Positions 9,161 to 19,270 of a stretch of DNA of 64,000 bases are shown here, piece by piece. The stretch is from positions 124,001 to 188,000 of the forward strand of contig JNKY01000014.1 of the NCBI GenBank assembly GCA_000702245.1, given 5' to 3'. The position numbers were made by a program, and so were the translations under genes. The notes beneath the pieces are model-generated. The model was not told where the DNA came from and ran no database searches. It saw only the letters and a list, made by a program, of their open reading frames with translations. Origin of the DNA: Lachnospiraceae bacterium C6A11 (GTDB lineage Bacteria > Bacillota > Clostridia > Lachnospirales > Lachnospiraceae). Numbering within the stretch: position 1 is the stretch's first letter; each line of letters starts with the position of its first letter.

Positions 9161-10438
9161 TTAGCCTCTCTTAAGGAAATCAGGAATCTTGATAGACTGT
9201 GTATTTCCGCTTCTGAGTGGTGTAGGTCTCTCCTCTGCTGCAGGAGTGCTGTTAAGCGGAGCCTGAGACTGAACGCTCTGAGCCGGCTTAGCAGGCTGTG
9301 TCTGAACAGCTGTCTGCTGTGGAGCAACAGGCTGAACTGGAGTCTGAGCAGGCTTAGCCTGGATGTTAAGAGGAACCGGCTGAGCACCTGTCTTAGGCTT
9401 ATTGTTAAATACAGGTACGCTTGCTGTCTTCTTCTCTGTTCCAAAGCTTGACTTCTTGAATGAATCAACCTTAAGTCCGCCCTTTGTATCTCCCTCGAGA
9501 CCTGTAGCGATGATAGTGATGCTTACATCATCACCTGCAACATCGTTATCAACTGTACCGAAGATGATATTTGCCTCATCACCGGCAACCTCTGTAAGAT
9601 ATGTGATAGCATCATATGCTTCAACGATTCCGACATTACCTGAGAAGTTAACGATGATATCAGATGCGCCGTTAACTGTTGTCTCAAGAAGTGGTGATTC
9701 CATAGCTGTCTTGATAGCGTCAACTGCCTTGTTATCTCCGCTTCCCTTACCGATACCGATATGAGCGATGCCCTTATCTCTCATAACTGTCTGGATATCT
9801 GCAAAGTCAAGGTTGATAAGACCCGGCTTATTGATGAGATCTGTAACACCCTGAACACCCTGCTGAAGAACCTCATCAGCCTTCTTAAGTGCTTCAGGAA
9901 TACTTGTTCTCTTATCGCAGATCTGAAGGAGCTTGTCGTTTGGAATAACGATAAGTGTATCAACGTTCTCACGAAGCTTCGCGATACCGTTAATAGCATT
10001 ATTCATACGTGGCTTACCTTCAAATGTGAATGGTTTTGTTACAACGCCGACTGTAAGGATACCGAGGTTACGTGCAATCTCTGCAACAACAGGAGCTGCA
10101 CCTGTACCGGTTCCGCCGCCCATACCACAGGTAACGAATACCATATCTGCATCCTTGATTATATCATTTATCTCTTCTCTATTTTCCTCAACGGCACTTG
10201 CACCAACCTCAGGTTTTGCTCCGGCGCCAAGTCCCTTTGTAAGCTTCTCACCAATCTGGATCTTTGTAGTAGCTCTGCTGAGTGAAAGTGCCTGCTTATC
10301 TGTATTGATTGCTATAAGCTCTACTCCCTCAACATTTTCATCGATCATTCTGTTTACCGCATTGTTGCCGGCACCACCCACACCGATCACCAGTATTCTT
10401 GCAGGTGTCTTCTCATCATTTGACTTTATCTCGAGCAA
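9161..10438 (-). CDS. ftsZ: Cell division GTPase FtsZ
   Basis: FtsZ is the tubulin homologue that forms the Z ring at mid-cell. [14 protein letters not shown] (near residue 18), the tubulin signature [14 protein letters not shown] (around 105), [13 protein letters not shown] and the T7-loop region are intact. A Pro/Gln-rich linker follows the GTPase domain, and the protein ends [10 protein letters not shown], the conserved peptide that binds FtsA/SepF-type partners. Translation starts with TTG at 10436-10438 behind GGAGG. Length (425 aa) is normal. It is last in the division cluster but has its own promoter and terminator. ftsA is not adjacent. Confidence 0.98.
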   Translation of the reverse strand: MLEIKSNDEKTPARILVIGVGGAGNNAVNRMIDENVEGVELIAINTDKQALSLSRATTKIQIGEKLTKGLGAGAKPEVGASAVEENREEINDIIKDADMVFVTCGMGGGTGTGAAPVVAEIARNLGILTVGVVTKPFTFEGKPRMNNAINGIAKLRENVDTLIVIPNDKLLQICDKRTSIPEALKKADEVLQQGVQGVTDLINKPGLINLDFADIQTVMRDKGIAHIGIGKGSGDNKAVDAIKTAMESPLLETTVNGASDIIVNFSGNVGIVEAYDAITYLTEVAGDEANIIFGTVDNDVAGDDVSITIIATGLEGDTKGGLKVDSFKKSSFGTEKKTASVPVFNNKPKTGAQPVPLNIQAKPAQTPVQPVAPQQTAVQTQPAKPAQSVQSQAPLNSTPAAEERPTPLRSGNTQSIKIPDFLKRG

Positions 10439-10497
10439 GGTCTTGTCCTCCTTAAATATGAATTACTTTTATTCTACCTAATGACATACTACGTTAT

Positions 10498-10526
10498 ATA
10501 ATAATCTTTTTTTCGGAAATAATCAA
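10498..10526 (-). promoter_or_regulatory. ftsZ promoter
   Basis: TTGATT (10521-10526), 17 bp, TATTAT (10498-10503) on the minus strand, about 55 bp before the ftsZ TTG. It lies in the 177-bp gap after divIB. This suggests that ftsZ is partly expressed separately from the upstream cluster. Confidence 0.6.
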
Positions 10527-10615
10527 CCGAAAATCTTATTAATCTTTCTAAATATTCTGCCGGATATATTTCCCGTCAGATACGCTGTTTTGCCATAAAA
10601 ACCGCTGTTAAATCA

Positions 10616-11722
10616 CTATTCATCATCGGATGAATCATCGGAATAGTCATCGCCGGACCAGTCATCATCACTGTCCGAATCGCCGTCATCCGACCAGCTG
10701 TCATCCGAATCATCGTCAAAATCATCCGACCAGCTGTCATCCGAATCATCGTTAGAATCATCTGACCATTCGTCATCCGAATCATCGTCGGAATCGTCTG
10801 ACCACTCGTCGTCCGAATCATCATCAGACCAGTCATCATCCGACCACTCATCATCGGAATCATCATCGCCGGAGCCTTCCTCTTCGGTCGTATCCTTCTT
10901 GTTGTCCTTTCCGGCCTTTGCTGCTTCTTCTTTCTCCTTTGCCTCCCTCGCTTCCTTCTCCTTCTGTTCCTGTTCCTTCTTTGCCTTCTCTTCCTCGGCC
11001 TTGATCATCTCTCTCGTCTTGAAGCTTGCCACTCCGTCATCGCTTGTGAAGTCCTTCATGTAAAGCACTCCGGAACGTCCCCCAAGTTCCGCGATGATAT
11101 TTCCCAGATTCATGATCTGGACAGCGAGATATGATCCGTCACCGACCTCAACGTCGATGTCACCCATCTTCAGGACGATGTCACCCTCCGGAGTGAACTC
11201 TATCCCTTCAAGATGCAGGCTGTATTTATCAGTGAGCTGGGTTATCGTAAGGATATGGTTGAACTTATTTTCATCCTCAAGAGGAAGCTTTTCGCCCATC
11301 TCCCAGCTCTCAAACTCAAGTCCCTCAATAAGAGGAACGTCTGCTTTCCTGTCCTTTGCAGTCTCAAGTATGATACCGTCCTTGTCAAAATACACGTAGC
11401 TTTCCATGTATTCGATACAGCCGGCTATCTTCTTCTCGTAGACTATAACATTAACTGTGTCCCTTGATTTAAACTCTATCTCAAGCTTTGCGACGAAAGG
11501 TATGCCCTTGATCTTATGAAACTTATTTCTCCAGTAGAGGAGTATCGTATTGTTCATATAGGCATAGTCCTTCACTGTCTGTCTTATCTCCTCTTCATCG
11601 GAGAGTACGCAGCCGGTGACATTGACATGCTTAAGCTTGAAGGTGCTGAAATATATTAGCGTTCCACCGATTAGGACAAATACGATAAGGAGCGCTATCA
11701 GAAGCTTCTTCCTTCTTCTCAT
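10616..11722 (-). CDS. divIB: DivIB/FtsQ-type division protein with a long Ser-Asp-rich tail
   Basis: One N-terminal membrane helix (residues 7-28) follows a short basic cytoplasmic stretch (MRRRKK). An extracellular POTRA-type domain begins FKLKHVNVTGC, and the FtsQ domain extends to about residue 235. FtsQ/DivIB joins FtsL and the division transpeptidase in the divisome. After a charged helical linker rich in Glu, Lys and Ala, the last roughly 90 residues are low complexity, repeating units such as SDDEWSDDD and DDSWSDD. Family members normally end without such a tail. Its start directly follows the ftsW stop. The tail would sit outside the membrane. Confidence 0.87.
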   Translation of the reverse strand: MRRRKKLLIALLIVFVLIGGTLIYFSTFKLKHVNVTGCVLSDEEEIRQTVKDYAYMNNTILLYWRNKFHKIKGIPFVAKLEIEFKSRDTVNVIVYEKKIAGCIEYMESYVYFDKDGIILETAKDRKADVPLIEGLEFESWEMGEKLPLEDENKFNHILTITQLTDKYSLHLEGIEFTPEGDIVLKMGDIDVEVGDGSYLAVQIMNLGNIIAELGGRSGVLYMKDFTSDDGVASFKTREMIKAEEEKAKKEQEQKEKEAREAKEKEEAAKAGKDNKKDTTEEEGSGDDDSDDEWSDDDWSDDDSDDEWSDDSDDDSDDEWSDDSNDDSDDSWSDDFDDDSDDSWSDDGDSDSDDDWSGDDYSDDSSDDE

Positions 11723-12859
11723 TTACGCCATCCTTTCCTGTCCCTCTTTATACGGTCTGATCTGCCGCGATACAGCCATCACAAGGCCTATTTCCACCAA
11801 AAGGAATAACAGCGAGCTTCCTCCGTAACTGACGAACGGAAGCGTAACGCCTGTATTTGGCATGATATTTGTAACAACGCACATATTTACCACAACCTGG
11901 AAGCCGATATGGATGATAACACCCACAACCAGAAGACTGCCGAAGCGGTCCGGTGCGCCTTCTGCGATCATCCTGAGCCTCCAGAGAAGCATTCCAAATA
12001 CTATTACAAGCCCTATTCCGCCGATTATCCCAAGCTCCTCGCATATAACCGAAAATATCATATCTGTGTGGCTCTCCGGTATGTATCCGGTCTTCTGGAT
12101 ACTGTTACCGAGGCCTCTTCCGAAAAGTCCGCCCGAACCTATTGCATAGAGAGCCTGCATGGTCTGATAACCATTCTCTGAGGTTTCCGGATGAAGCCAT
12201 GCTTCGATACGGTTGCCTCGATACCCGGCCTTGGCTATGAATATAACGACGCCAATAGCACCGATGATTGCAATGATTCCGACATATTTAACCTTAGGTG
12301 TTACAACGAACCACATTCCGACCATTATGACACCGCATATAATCGCAGAACTAAGGTTTTCAATAGCGATAGGAAGTATGAGGAGGATTGGTGGAATAAA
12401 CAAAATGAACGTTTCCACAATGCTATTGAGAGCCTTGCTCTGCGTAGTACATGCGTGTGCCATATAAATGATAATTGCAAGCTTTGCTATCTCAGAAGGC
12501 TGAAATGTAAAGCCTCCAATACTGAGCCATCTCGTAGATCCGTTACTCTCCTCACCCGCAAAATGCACGAGAACGAGAAGCATCATAGCTCCTGCAACTA
12601 TAAGCATATTGAACTTACGGATCTTCTGGTATCTCACAAAAGAGATCATAACCATGACAAATATGCCGAGCAGGGCAACTATACCCTGTCTCTTGAAATA
12701 ATATGCAGCATCATCCGCTGTGATACGAGCCATATATGAGCTGGTGCTGTATACCATTATCAGTCCGAAGGCAACCAGAAACAGTACAAGAAACAGTGCC
12801 GGATAATCAAAATATGTTCCGGCCATGAAAAATGAAGTTTTTCTCTTTCTTCTTGCCAT
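11723..12859 (-). CDS. ftsW: FtsW/SpoVE-type SEDS lipid II polymerase
   Basis: A multi-spanning SEDS protein of 378 residues with about ten membrane helices. Family blocks are present: FVRYQKIRKFN early, GGFTFQPSEIAKLAIIIYMA, GYQTMQALYAIGSGGLFGRGLGNS, SHTDMIFSVICEELG, and the C-terminal LPFVSYGGSSLLFLL. FtsW polymerises lipid II into glycan strands together with the class B PBP. The ATG at 12859 follows AGGGG. It lies between murD and divIB in the division cluster. SpoVE is an alternative name that sequence alone cannot exclude. Confidence 0.94.
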   Translation of the reverse strand: MARRKRKTSFFMAGTYFDYPALFLVLFLVAFGLIMVYSTSSYMARITADDAAYYFKRQGIVALLGIFVMVMISFVRYQKIRKFNMLIVAGAMMLLVLVHFAGEESNGSTRWLSIGGFTFQPSEIAKLAIIIYMAHACTTQSKALNSIVETFILFIPPILLILPIAIENLSSAIICGVIMVGMWFVVTPKVKYVGIIAIIGAIGVVIFIAKAGYRGNRIEAWLHPETSENGYQTMQALYAIGSGGLFGRGLGNSIQKTGYIPESHTDMIFSVICEELGIIGGIGLVIVFGMLLWRLRMIAEGAPDRFGSLLVVGVIIHIGFQVVVNMCVVTNIMPNTGVTLPFVSYGGSSLLFLLVEIGLVMAVSRQIRPYKEGQERMA

Positions 12860-12911
12860 TTACAGTTCCCCTCTGTTTTTTATCGTTCGTAACCCGGACC
12901 GCGATCATTCC

Positions 12912-12932
12912 GCAGGCCTAGTTTGCTGCGGC
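12912..12932. repeat. Small inverted repeat between murD and ftsW
   Basis: CCGCAG and CTGCGG flank a roughly 10-nt loop in the 76-bp gap between murD and ftsW. No T-run follows on either strand, so it is not a clear terminator. A processing or attenuation role is only a guess. Confidence 0.3.
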
Positions 12933-12935
12933 TGA

Positions 12936-14318
12936 TTAATGAACCGGCTTACTCGGATCCTCGATCTCATTTACATACTGCTTGAAGAGCTTTCCTCTCT
13001 CCTCGTAGCTGCTGAACATATCCCAGCTTGCGCAGGCCGGTGACAGAAGCACGCTGTCCTGCGGCATAGCATGTTCGTTACAGAACATGACTGCATCTCT
13101 GAGTGTGTCCATATATACAATATTATTGAAGCCGTGATTCTTCGCACACATTCCGATCGCTTCAGCTGTTTCTCCGATAAGAACAAGATATCTTACCTTC
13201 TGAGCAAACTCATCAACCCACTCATCATAGGTTGACTTCTTGTCATAACCGCCGGCAATAAGAAGTGTTGTTGACTTCATAGCCTTGATAGCCTTGATAG
13301 CCGCATCAGGATTGGTTCCCTTTGAATCGTTGTAGTAAGAAACTCCGCCGATCTCGCGAACAAACTCGATTCTATGCTCAACGCCCATGAAGCCTTCGAT
13401 AACCCTGCCGATAGTCTCTACAGGTATATCCATAAAATATGTTATCGCAACTGCTGCAAGTACATTCTCTGTATTGTGGTCGCCGAGGATCTTGATATCC
13501 TTAAGTTCAACAACCTTCTCCTCAGCTCTGTCAGGTGCGTATTTTACATATATCGCTCCTTCTTTTACGTAAGCGCCCTCATCGAGGATCTCTTTTCTGC
13601 TGAAATATATTACTCTGGCTTTCTCAACCCAGTCTCTTCTCTTAACTGTTTCCGGATCATCAAAGTTCAGTACACAGATATCATCCTCAGTCTGATTCTT
13701 CGCTATATCAAACTTAGCTCTTGCATAATTATCGAAGGTGTAATGTCTGTTCAGGTGGTCCGGTGTAAGGTTCAGGACAGCTGAAACATTCGGCTTAAAC
13801 TTGTGGATAGTCTCAAGCTGGAAGCTGCTTATCTCTGCAACTACTATAGTCTCCTCATCAGTTGAATCTGCAAACTTTGTATAAGGAATACCGATATTTC
13901 CGACTACTATGCTGTTATCTGTATAAGCCTTGCATATCTCACCAACAAGAGTTGTTGTCGTTGTCTTACCGTTTGTACCTGTGATCGCAGCTATACGTCC
14001 CTTGTTGAAGTAATAAGCAAGCTCTATCTCGCTCCATACAGGGATACCGTGCTCCTTAACCTCGAGGACAAACTTACTGTCAACAGGGATGCCCGGGCTG
14101 ATGACCATGATATATGCATCCTTCATATCCTCTTCGGAAAGCTTGCCAAGGACTATCCTGATATTCGGGTTGTCCGAAAAGCCCTTCAGAAGTCCCGTAG
14201 CATCGAGGTCTGTCTTCTCATCGAAGAGAATAACATTTGCACCGTTTCTAAGCAGCAGCCCTGCAGCACTCACACCACTTCGTCCTGCACCTGCTACTAT
14301 TACCTTCTTGTCTTTCAT
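12936..14318 (-). CDS. murD: UDP-N-acetylmuramoyl-L-alanine--D-glutamate ligase
   Basis: MurD adds D-glutamate to UDP-MurNAc-L-Ala in the cytoplasm. The N-terminal VIVAGAGRSGVSAAGLL binds the substrate. The ATP loop AITGTNGKTTTTTLVGE (about 112-128), NLTPDHLNRHY, and the C-terminal HRIEFVREIGGVSYYNDSKGTNPDA and IAGGYDK motifs are all intact. Length is 460 aa. The ATG follows GGAGG at 10 nt. It sits 19 bp after mraY. murE, murF and murG are not in this cluster. Confidence 0.97.
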   Translation of the reverse strand: MKDKKVIVAGAGRSGVSAAGLLLRNGANVILFDEKTDLDATGLLKGFSDNPNIRIVLGKLSEEDMKDAYIMVISPGIPVDSKFVLEVKEHGIPVWSEIELAYYFNKGRIAAITGTNGKTTTTTLVGEICKAYTDNSIVVGNIGIPYTKFADSTDEETIVVAEISSFQLETIHKFKPNVSAVLNLTPDHLNRHYTFDNYARAKFDIAKNQTEDDICVLNFDDPETVKRRDWVEKARVIYFSRKEILDEGAYVKEGAIYVKYAPDRAEEKVVELKDIKILGDHNTENVLAAVAITYFMDIPVETIGRVIEGFMGVEHRIEFVREIGGVSYYNDSKGTNPDAAIKAIKAMKSTTLLIAGGYDKKSTYDEWVDEFAQKVRYLVLIGETAEAIGMCAKNHGFNNIVYMDTLRDAVMFCNEHAMPQDSVLLSPACASWDMFSSYEERGKLFKQYVNEIEDPSKPVH

Positions 14319-14337
14319 TGCTGTATTTCCTCCTAAA

Positions 14338-15333
14338 TTACAAAGCGATTATAGATATCATCATGAGAAGCACGGTTACCAGCGTAAACATGGTAACGAC
14401 CTTGGTCTCCTCCCAGCCGCCGAGCTCAAAATGATGATGGATTGGCGCCATTCTGAAGAATCTTCTCTGTCCGTGTGTCTTCTTAAATACAAATACCTGT
14501 ATTATAACCGACATAACCTCTATAAGATAAATAAATGCGATTATGATTATTATAAGCGGCTGACGGATAACAAGTGCCGCTGCAGCTGTATAACCGCCGA
14601 GCATAAGCGAGCCTGTGTCGCCCATGAACACCTTCGCCGGATGGCAGTTAAATACCAGAAATCCGAGAAGTGCTCCGAGAAGCGCTGCCGATGCTGCCGA
14701 CACGCCCGGCATCCAGTAAATCACTCCTGCAACTATGAAAAATATAGCTATCACCGATGTAACTGACGATGCAAGTCCGTCAAGTCCGTCTGTAAAGTTT
14801 GACCCGTTAACCGTTCCGACTACCATCACAAAGAGGAGTACATAGTAGAACCAGCCGAGATCAACTGATGTATCTGTGAACGGAATCTTTATGACCGTCG
14901 TGAGATACATATTGTAGTGCAAATATACTGCAAGGCCGCCGGTTACAAGAACCTGGCCGATCATCTTCTGAAGAGGTGTAAGGCCTTCCGAACGCTTCAG
15001 GCCTATCTTTATAAAATCATCAAGGAAACCAACAAGTCCGAAGCCGCCTGCAGCGATAAGAATAGGAATGATCTCCTTGTATTTCGTTGCAAAAAAGCCT
15101 GCAACTGCTACGAAGCTGAGAAGTATCATGATACCACCCATGGTAGGGGTTCCGGCCTTCTTCTTATGAGCCTCAGGACCTTCTTCTCTTATATACTGTC
15201 CGAACTTCATCTTATGGAGCAGAGGGATCATTATCACGCAAAGGATAACACATATGATAAACGCCACCAGCACCGGCGCCGCTATATCTTTCTTAATATC
15301 CATTCCATTCTTTGCGTTAAATAATTCTTGCAT
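14338..15333 (-). CDS. mraY: Phospho-N-acetylmuramoyl-pentapeptide transferase
   Basis: MraY attaches phospho-MurNAc-pentapeptide to undecaprenyl phosphate, giving lipid I. This is a 331-aa protein with about ten helices. Diagnostic blocks: HKKKAGTPTMGG (cytoplasmic loop), FLDDFIKI with the DD pair, NFTDGLDGLA, VFMGDTGSLMLGG, and the histidine cluster MAPIHHHFEL. The start is ATG after GGAGGAG. A 127-bp gap separates it from the PBP gene upstream and holds an ATACCGT/ACGGTAT inverted repeat (15367-15397). Confidence 0.97.
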   Translation of the reverse strand: MQELFNAKNGMDIKKDIAAPVLVAFIICVILCVIMIPLLHKMKFGQYIREEGPEAHKKKAGTPTMGGIMILLSFVAVAGFFATKYKEIIPILIAAGGFGLVGFLDDFIKIGLKRSEGLTPLQKMIGQVLVTGGLAVYLHYNMYLTTVIKIPFTDTSVDLGWFYYVLLFVMVVGTVNGSNFTDGLDGLASSVTSVIAIFFIVAGVIYWMPGVSAASAALLGALLGFLVFNCHPAKVFMGDTGSLMLGGYTAAAALVIRQPLIIIIIAFIYLIEVMSVIIQVFVFKKTHGQRRFFRMAPIHHHFELGGWEETKVVTMFTLVTVLLMMISIIAL

Positions 15334-15460
15334 CTTTCTCTCCTCCGTTATCTATCCACTGTTTCCATACCGTTTATCACGTTTTACTTCACGGTATTTT
15401 TTATTCTTTCAGAAGCTTTTCATCATGCAGCTGAATAGTCGCCCGATATCAGTTTATCGA

Positions 15461-17614
15461 TCACTCGCCGCCTGATTCTCCACCGTCGTCAGAACCGCCG
15501 TCTTCTCCGCCGGAATCATCCGAACTATCATCCGATCCGCTGTCATTCGATCCACCACTATCATCTGAACCACTGTCGTCCGGACCGCCGTCACTGTCCG
15601 ACTCATCGCCGACATAGCTTGTTGACGTTTCGCCTATGGTATCATAATGGTTTTCGCCGCCACCTGCAACATCATTTTCAGGAGCGTCGTCACCGTAAAC
15701 CGGACTCACCGGATCGATCGTTGCATTTTCGTCGTATTCATCATCTGTCTTGTAGATGTTCATGTACGGGAACAGGTCCTCTGCTATCATATTAAATACA
15801 ACCGAACCTGCCGCACTGAGGTACTGAAGATCGAGATGCGGTTCATCTACGATACAATATACCACAACTTGTGGGTCGTCAACCGGTGCGAAACCGATAA
15901 ACGAAAGGAGGTATTTATTATTTCCTCGAGGGAGCTTCTCTGCTGTACCGGTCTTACCACCGATCGAATAGCCGTCAACTCCTGCGAGTCTACCACTACC
16001 ATCTGTTACAACCTTGTGGAGCATCTCTCTGATCTGAGCAGAGGTCTCCTCGGAGATAGTTCTTCTTACAAGAATATTATCAAAGCTCTTAACCAGATTT
16101 CCGTTCTCATCAACTATCCTGCTAACAACGTGAGGCTGGTAATAATAGCCGCCGTTAATCGCCGAGCAGAAAGCAGTTCCAAGCTGCATCATCGTAACCG
16201 TAACGCCCTGTCCGAAGGAAGAGGTCGCAAGCTCAACAGGATTGAGCGTATCCTCATGATAAACAAGTGATGCAAGTGAATCCTCGCTCTGCTCTCCCGG
16301 AAGGTCTACATTGGTTCTCTGTCCGAAGCCGAACAGCACCTGATACTTATCAAATACCTCCGGTCCCTCCATTGCAGATATCTGCATCAGGCAGTCATTG
16401 CACGAATTCTCAAGTGCTCCCGAAATCGTAAGTGTTCCGTGACCGTCATGGTTAACGCACATGATGTCCTCGCCTGCAATATTCTGATAACCATCGCAGA
16501 AGAAGGTCTCATCACCCTTGAGAATGTTATCCTCAAGCGCTCCCGAAATCGTAAATACCTTGTAAGTTGAACCCGGCTCGTAACAGTCACTCACAACGAA
16601 GCTTCTCCAGAGCTTGTTAAGTCTGTCAACCTTCTCGTCATCCGACATGGTCTTCATGGTCTTCTCGAACTCAGCATCACTGAGCTTCGGGAACTGGTAT
16701 TTCAGATACTTTGTATCATAAGCATCATTTGGATCATACTGGTGTGAATTGTAGAGAGCAAGTATTTCACAGGTCTTCGGATCCATAACAAGAACAGAAA
16801 CATTCTCCGCTCCGACAGTCTCCATATATTCATCGCAGTTCTGCTGAACTATAGCCTGGATCTCAGCGTCGATGGTTGTGACAACTGTATTTCCGTTGGT
16901 TGCGGGTTCAGTAGTCTTCGTTGTGCTGTAGTCGTCGCTGATATAAACGTAAGTACGTCCGTCCTCGCCGTTCAGGTATTCATTGTATTCGCCCTCGATA
17001 CCGCCAAGTCCGACGTTACCGCTTACAACGAAGCCAAGCATATGACATCCGAGAACACCGTTTGGATAAACTCTGTCGTAATTCTCCTCGAACCAGACAC
17101 CCACTACATCGTCGCCCTCATCAGACTTCTCATAGTCTGTAAAGGCCTTCATCTGCTCGTAGGTCAGATCTTTCAGAACAACCTCGTAGAAGGACTCCTT
17201 GTCCTCGAGGTATTTCATAAGCTGCTCCTCGGTGATATCAAAGTATTTAACTATCGCAGAGACAGTTGCATTCTTCTTTTTATCGTTACGGAGTATGTTC
17301 TTCGGCTCGATGATCAGGTTGTAAACCTTGTTGCTCATAGCAAGGGTCGTACCGTTACGATCGACTATATCGCCTCTCTTGTAAGGTACCGTCGTGCTCG
17401 TGTAATTTCTCTGACTGAGAACCCTGCTTTCGTACTCTTTACCCTTCCTTACATTGAGCTGAACCAGCCTTCCAATGATAACTCCGAGCATTAATGTAAT
17501 GATTCCCATAACGACAAGAAGGTGTTGCCTCATATACCTGAGGAACACCTTTCTTCTACGTTCTTTTACTTTTCTTTGCGTGCCTGTTTCTGCCGGCCCT
17601 CTCATCCTGCTCAT
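15461..17614 (-). CDS. ftsI: Division-specific class B penicillin-binding protein with Ser/Asp/Gly tail
   Basis: A 717-aa peptidoglycan transpeptidase of the FtsI/PbpB/SpoVD type. It has a short basic cytoplasmic tail, one helix (about 31-52) and a dimerisation domain starting RGDIVDRNGTTLA. The transpeptidase domain has the active site STYK (in YEPGSTYKVFTISG), SCN as the SxN motif, and KTGTAEK. The final roughly 65 residues are low complexity, acidic and rich in Ser, Asp and Gly (for example SDDSGGSNDSGSDD), beginning after a typical C-terminus. The ATG follows GGAGG. It lies between ftsL and mraY. Whether it serves division or sporulation cannot be decided here. Confidence 0.93.
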   Translation of the reverse strand: MSRMRGPAETGTQRKVKERRRKVFLRYMRQHLLVVMGIITLMLGVIIGRLVQLNVRKGKEYESRVLSQRNYTSTTVPYKRGDIVDRNGTTLAMSNKVYNLIIEPKNILRNDKKKNATVSAIVKYFDITEEQLMKYLEDKESFYEVVLKDLTYEQMKAFTDYEKSDEGDDVVGVWFEENYDRVYPNGVLGCHMLGFVVSGNVGLGGIEGEYNEYLNGEDGRTYVYISDDYSTTKTTEPATNGNTVVTTIDAEIQAIVQQNCDEYMETVGAENVSVLVMDPKTCEILALYNSHQYDPNDAYDTKYLKYQFPKLSDAEFEKTMKTMSDDEKVDRLNKLWRSFVVSDCYEPGSTYKVFTISGALEDNILKGDETFFCDGYQNIAGEDIMCVNHDGHGTLTISGALENSCNDCLMQISAMEGPEVFDKYQVLFGFGQRTNVDLPGEQSEDSLASLVYHEDTLNPVELATSSFGQGVTVTMMQLGTAFCSAINGGYYYQPHVVSRIVDENGNLVKSFDNILVRRTISEETSAQIREMLHKVVTDGSGRLAGVDGYSIGGKTGTAEKLPRGNNKYLLSFIGFAPVDDPQVVVYCIVDEPHLDLQYLSAAGSVVFNMIAEDLFPYMNIYKTDDEYDENATIDPVSPVYGDDAPENDVAGGGENHYDTIGETSTSYVGDESDSDGGPDDSGSDDSGGSNDSGSDDSSDDSGGEDGGSDDGGESGGE

Positions 17615-17646
17615 ATCTTACGCCTCCGGATCAGCACCATCACGTT

Positions 17647-18273
17647 CTAATCGGCACTCGGAACGTCCTGATACTGATTAACATAGTCTTCATTTGCAGT
17701 ATCGTAATATAATATCTGACCCTTCTGGGAATAAACCATACCCAGCTCGTTAACTGCTATATTGTAGATCTCTTCAAGTGTGTAAGAATCTGAGAGGCTG
17801 TTCTCAAATGCTTCGTTATCTGCCTTCATGTCTCTGATCTCACTCTGAAGAGATGATATATTGCTCTTCTTTCCGTCGAGTTTACTTTCCATTCTGATCA
17901 TATTTGCACAAGAAAATATCATAAGTACCATGGCAAATGCAAGGAATGCAGTGTATTTAAAATCAAATGCAAGTGATTTTCTTGCCTTGATAGCAGATAC
18001 CCTGTAGGTTACAGGCTGCTTAACTGCGGCCGTCTTCCTTACTCTTCTTGGATCTGACTCAGGACGTCTCTCAGGAGTTCTTCTCGGATCACGCGCAGGC
18101 GCACCTGCTGTTCTCCTCTGTGGAGCCCTTCTTGGATCTGCCGTCCTTCTGTCCGGGTCATATGAAGGCTGCATAGGTCTAGCAGGAGCAGCTTCATCGT
18201 ATACATATTTCTTTCTGACAGTACTTCCATCAATATAATATACTTCTCTGACAGTTCTTCTCTGTGCCATCAT
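17647..18273 (-). CDS. ftsL: FtsL-like division protein with an Arg/Pro-rich cytoplasmic domain
   Basis: This is a 208-aa protein with a single membrane helix (about 108-126, [19 protein letters not shown]) followed by a short periplasmic-side coiled coil ([17 protein letters not shown]) and the [14 protein letters not shown] motif of FtsL. The position between rsmH and the class B PBP is the standard FtsL slot. Unusually, some 100 residues precede the helix, dominated by Arg and Pro with repeated DPRR/PRR units. FtsL proteins are normally about half this length. The start overlaps the rsmH stop (ATGA). Confidence 0.84.
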   Translation of the reverse strand: MMAQRRTVREVYYIDGSTVRKKYVYDEAAPARPMQPSYDPDRRTADPRRAPQRRTAGAPARDPRRTPERRPESDPRRVRKTAAVKQPVTYRVSAIKARKSLAFDFKYTAFLAFAMVLMIFSCANMIRMESKLDGKKSNISSLQSEIRDMKADNEAFENSLSDSYTLEEIYNIAVNELGMVYSQKGQILYYDTANEDYVNQYQDVPSAD

Positions 18274-19220
18274 TCTTCCCCTTTACATCTTTCAAATACT
18301 CGGAGCTTCGCGCTCTTAGCTCTGCTGTTCTCGGTTAGCTCCTTCTCACCTGCTGCTATCGGTTTCCTGGTTACTACCTTCCCCAAGCTTTTTCTTCCGC
18401 ATACGCATACCGGAAAGTCCGGCGGGCATATACATGGGTTCATTGCTGTTCTGAATTTATTCTTAACCATTCTGTCTTCCAACGAATGGAAGGTTATTAT
18501 ACATAGCCTTCCTCCCGGAAGAAGGAGGTTAATCATCTTATCAAGTGCCTCTGACAGAACCTCAAGTTCGTGATTCAGTTCTATCCTTATCGCCTGATAG
18601 GTCTGTTTTGAAGGGTGACCCTTCTTATTCTTTACCTTTGCCGGAAGAGCACTTTTTATGATGTCGTTCAGTTCAAAGGTTGTTTCAATCCTCTTATCTG
18701 CTCTTGCTCTTACTATCGCTCCGGCTATCTTTCCGGCGAAAGGTTCTTCGCCGTATTCTCTGATGATTCTTGCAAGCTCTGCTTCACTGTAATCATTTAC
18801 TATGTCGGCCGCTGTCATCCCTGTGTCTCTGTCCATTCTCATGTCCAGCGGCGCGTCCGTCCTGTAGGAGAATCCTCTGTCGGAATTATCGAACTGGTAG
18901 GATGAAACCCCCAGGTCCAGAAGTATTCCGTCTACGCACTCTACCTGAAGGTCCTTCAGGACTGTATCTATATTTACAAAGTTACTTTTTACTATCGTAA
19001 GCTTGTCGGAATACGCTGCCAGTCTCTCTCTGGTACTTTCGATCGCGTCTCTGTCCTGGTCTGTAGCTATAAGCCTTCCCTTTGGTCCGAGTCTCTTCAG
19101 TATTCCTTCTGAATGTCCTCCGCCGCCCAGAGTTCCGTCAAAATATATTCCGTCTTCCTTGATATTAAGGTTTTCTATTACTTCATTAAAAAGAACAGGT
19201 ATATGACTAAATTCCACCAC
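18270..19220 (-). CDS. rsmH: 16S rRNA (cytosine(1402)-N4)-methyltransferase
   Basis: RsmH (MraW) methylates C1402 of 16S rRNA using [18 protein letters not shown] and [15 protein letters not shown] form the N-terminal SAM site, followed by [25 protein letters not shown], the middle helical domain, and [13 protein letters not shown]. The C-terminus carries the [13 protein letters not shown] cysteine cluster. It starts with GTG. Length is 316 aa. It is second in the cluster, 50 bp after mraZ, and overlaps ftsL. Confidence 0.97.
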   Translation of the reverse strand: MVEFSHIPVLFNEVIENLNIKEDGIYFDGTLGGGGHSEGILKRLGPKGRLIATDQDRDAIESTRERLAAYSDKLTIVKSNFVNIDTVLKDLQVECVDGILLDLGVSSYQFDNSDRGFSYRTDAPLDMRMDRDTGMTAADIVNDYSEAELARIIREYGEEPFAGKIAGAIVRARADKRIETTFELNDIIKSALPAKVKNKKGHPSKQTYQAIRIELNHELEVLSEALDKMINLLLPGGRLCIITFHSLEDRMVKNKFRTAMNPCICPPDFPVCVCGRKSLGKVVTRKPIAAGEKELTENSRAKSAKLRVFERCKGEE

Positions 19221-19270
19221 TCATCCCCACTTTCGGATAATGCATCAATTGCCACTGCCGGACTGCCAAC

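Noticed and set aside
10616-10890. CRISPR array or tandem repeat locus in the divIB 3' end
   Set aside because: The repeats are in-frame codons of an acidic protein tail and lack regular spacers.
15367-15397. ATACCGT/ACGGTAT inverted repeat as a terminator before mraY
   Set aside because: On the minus strand no T-run follows. The T-run is on the plus strand, where no gene reads.
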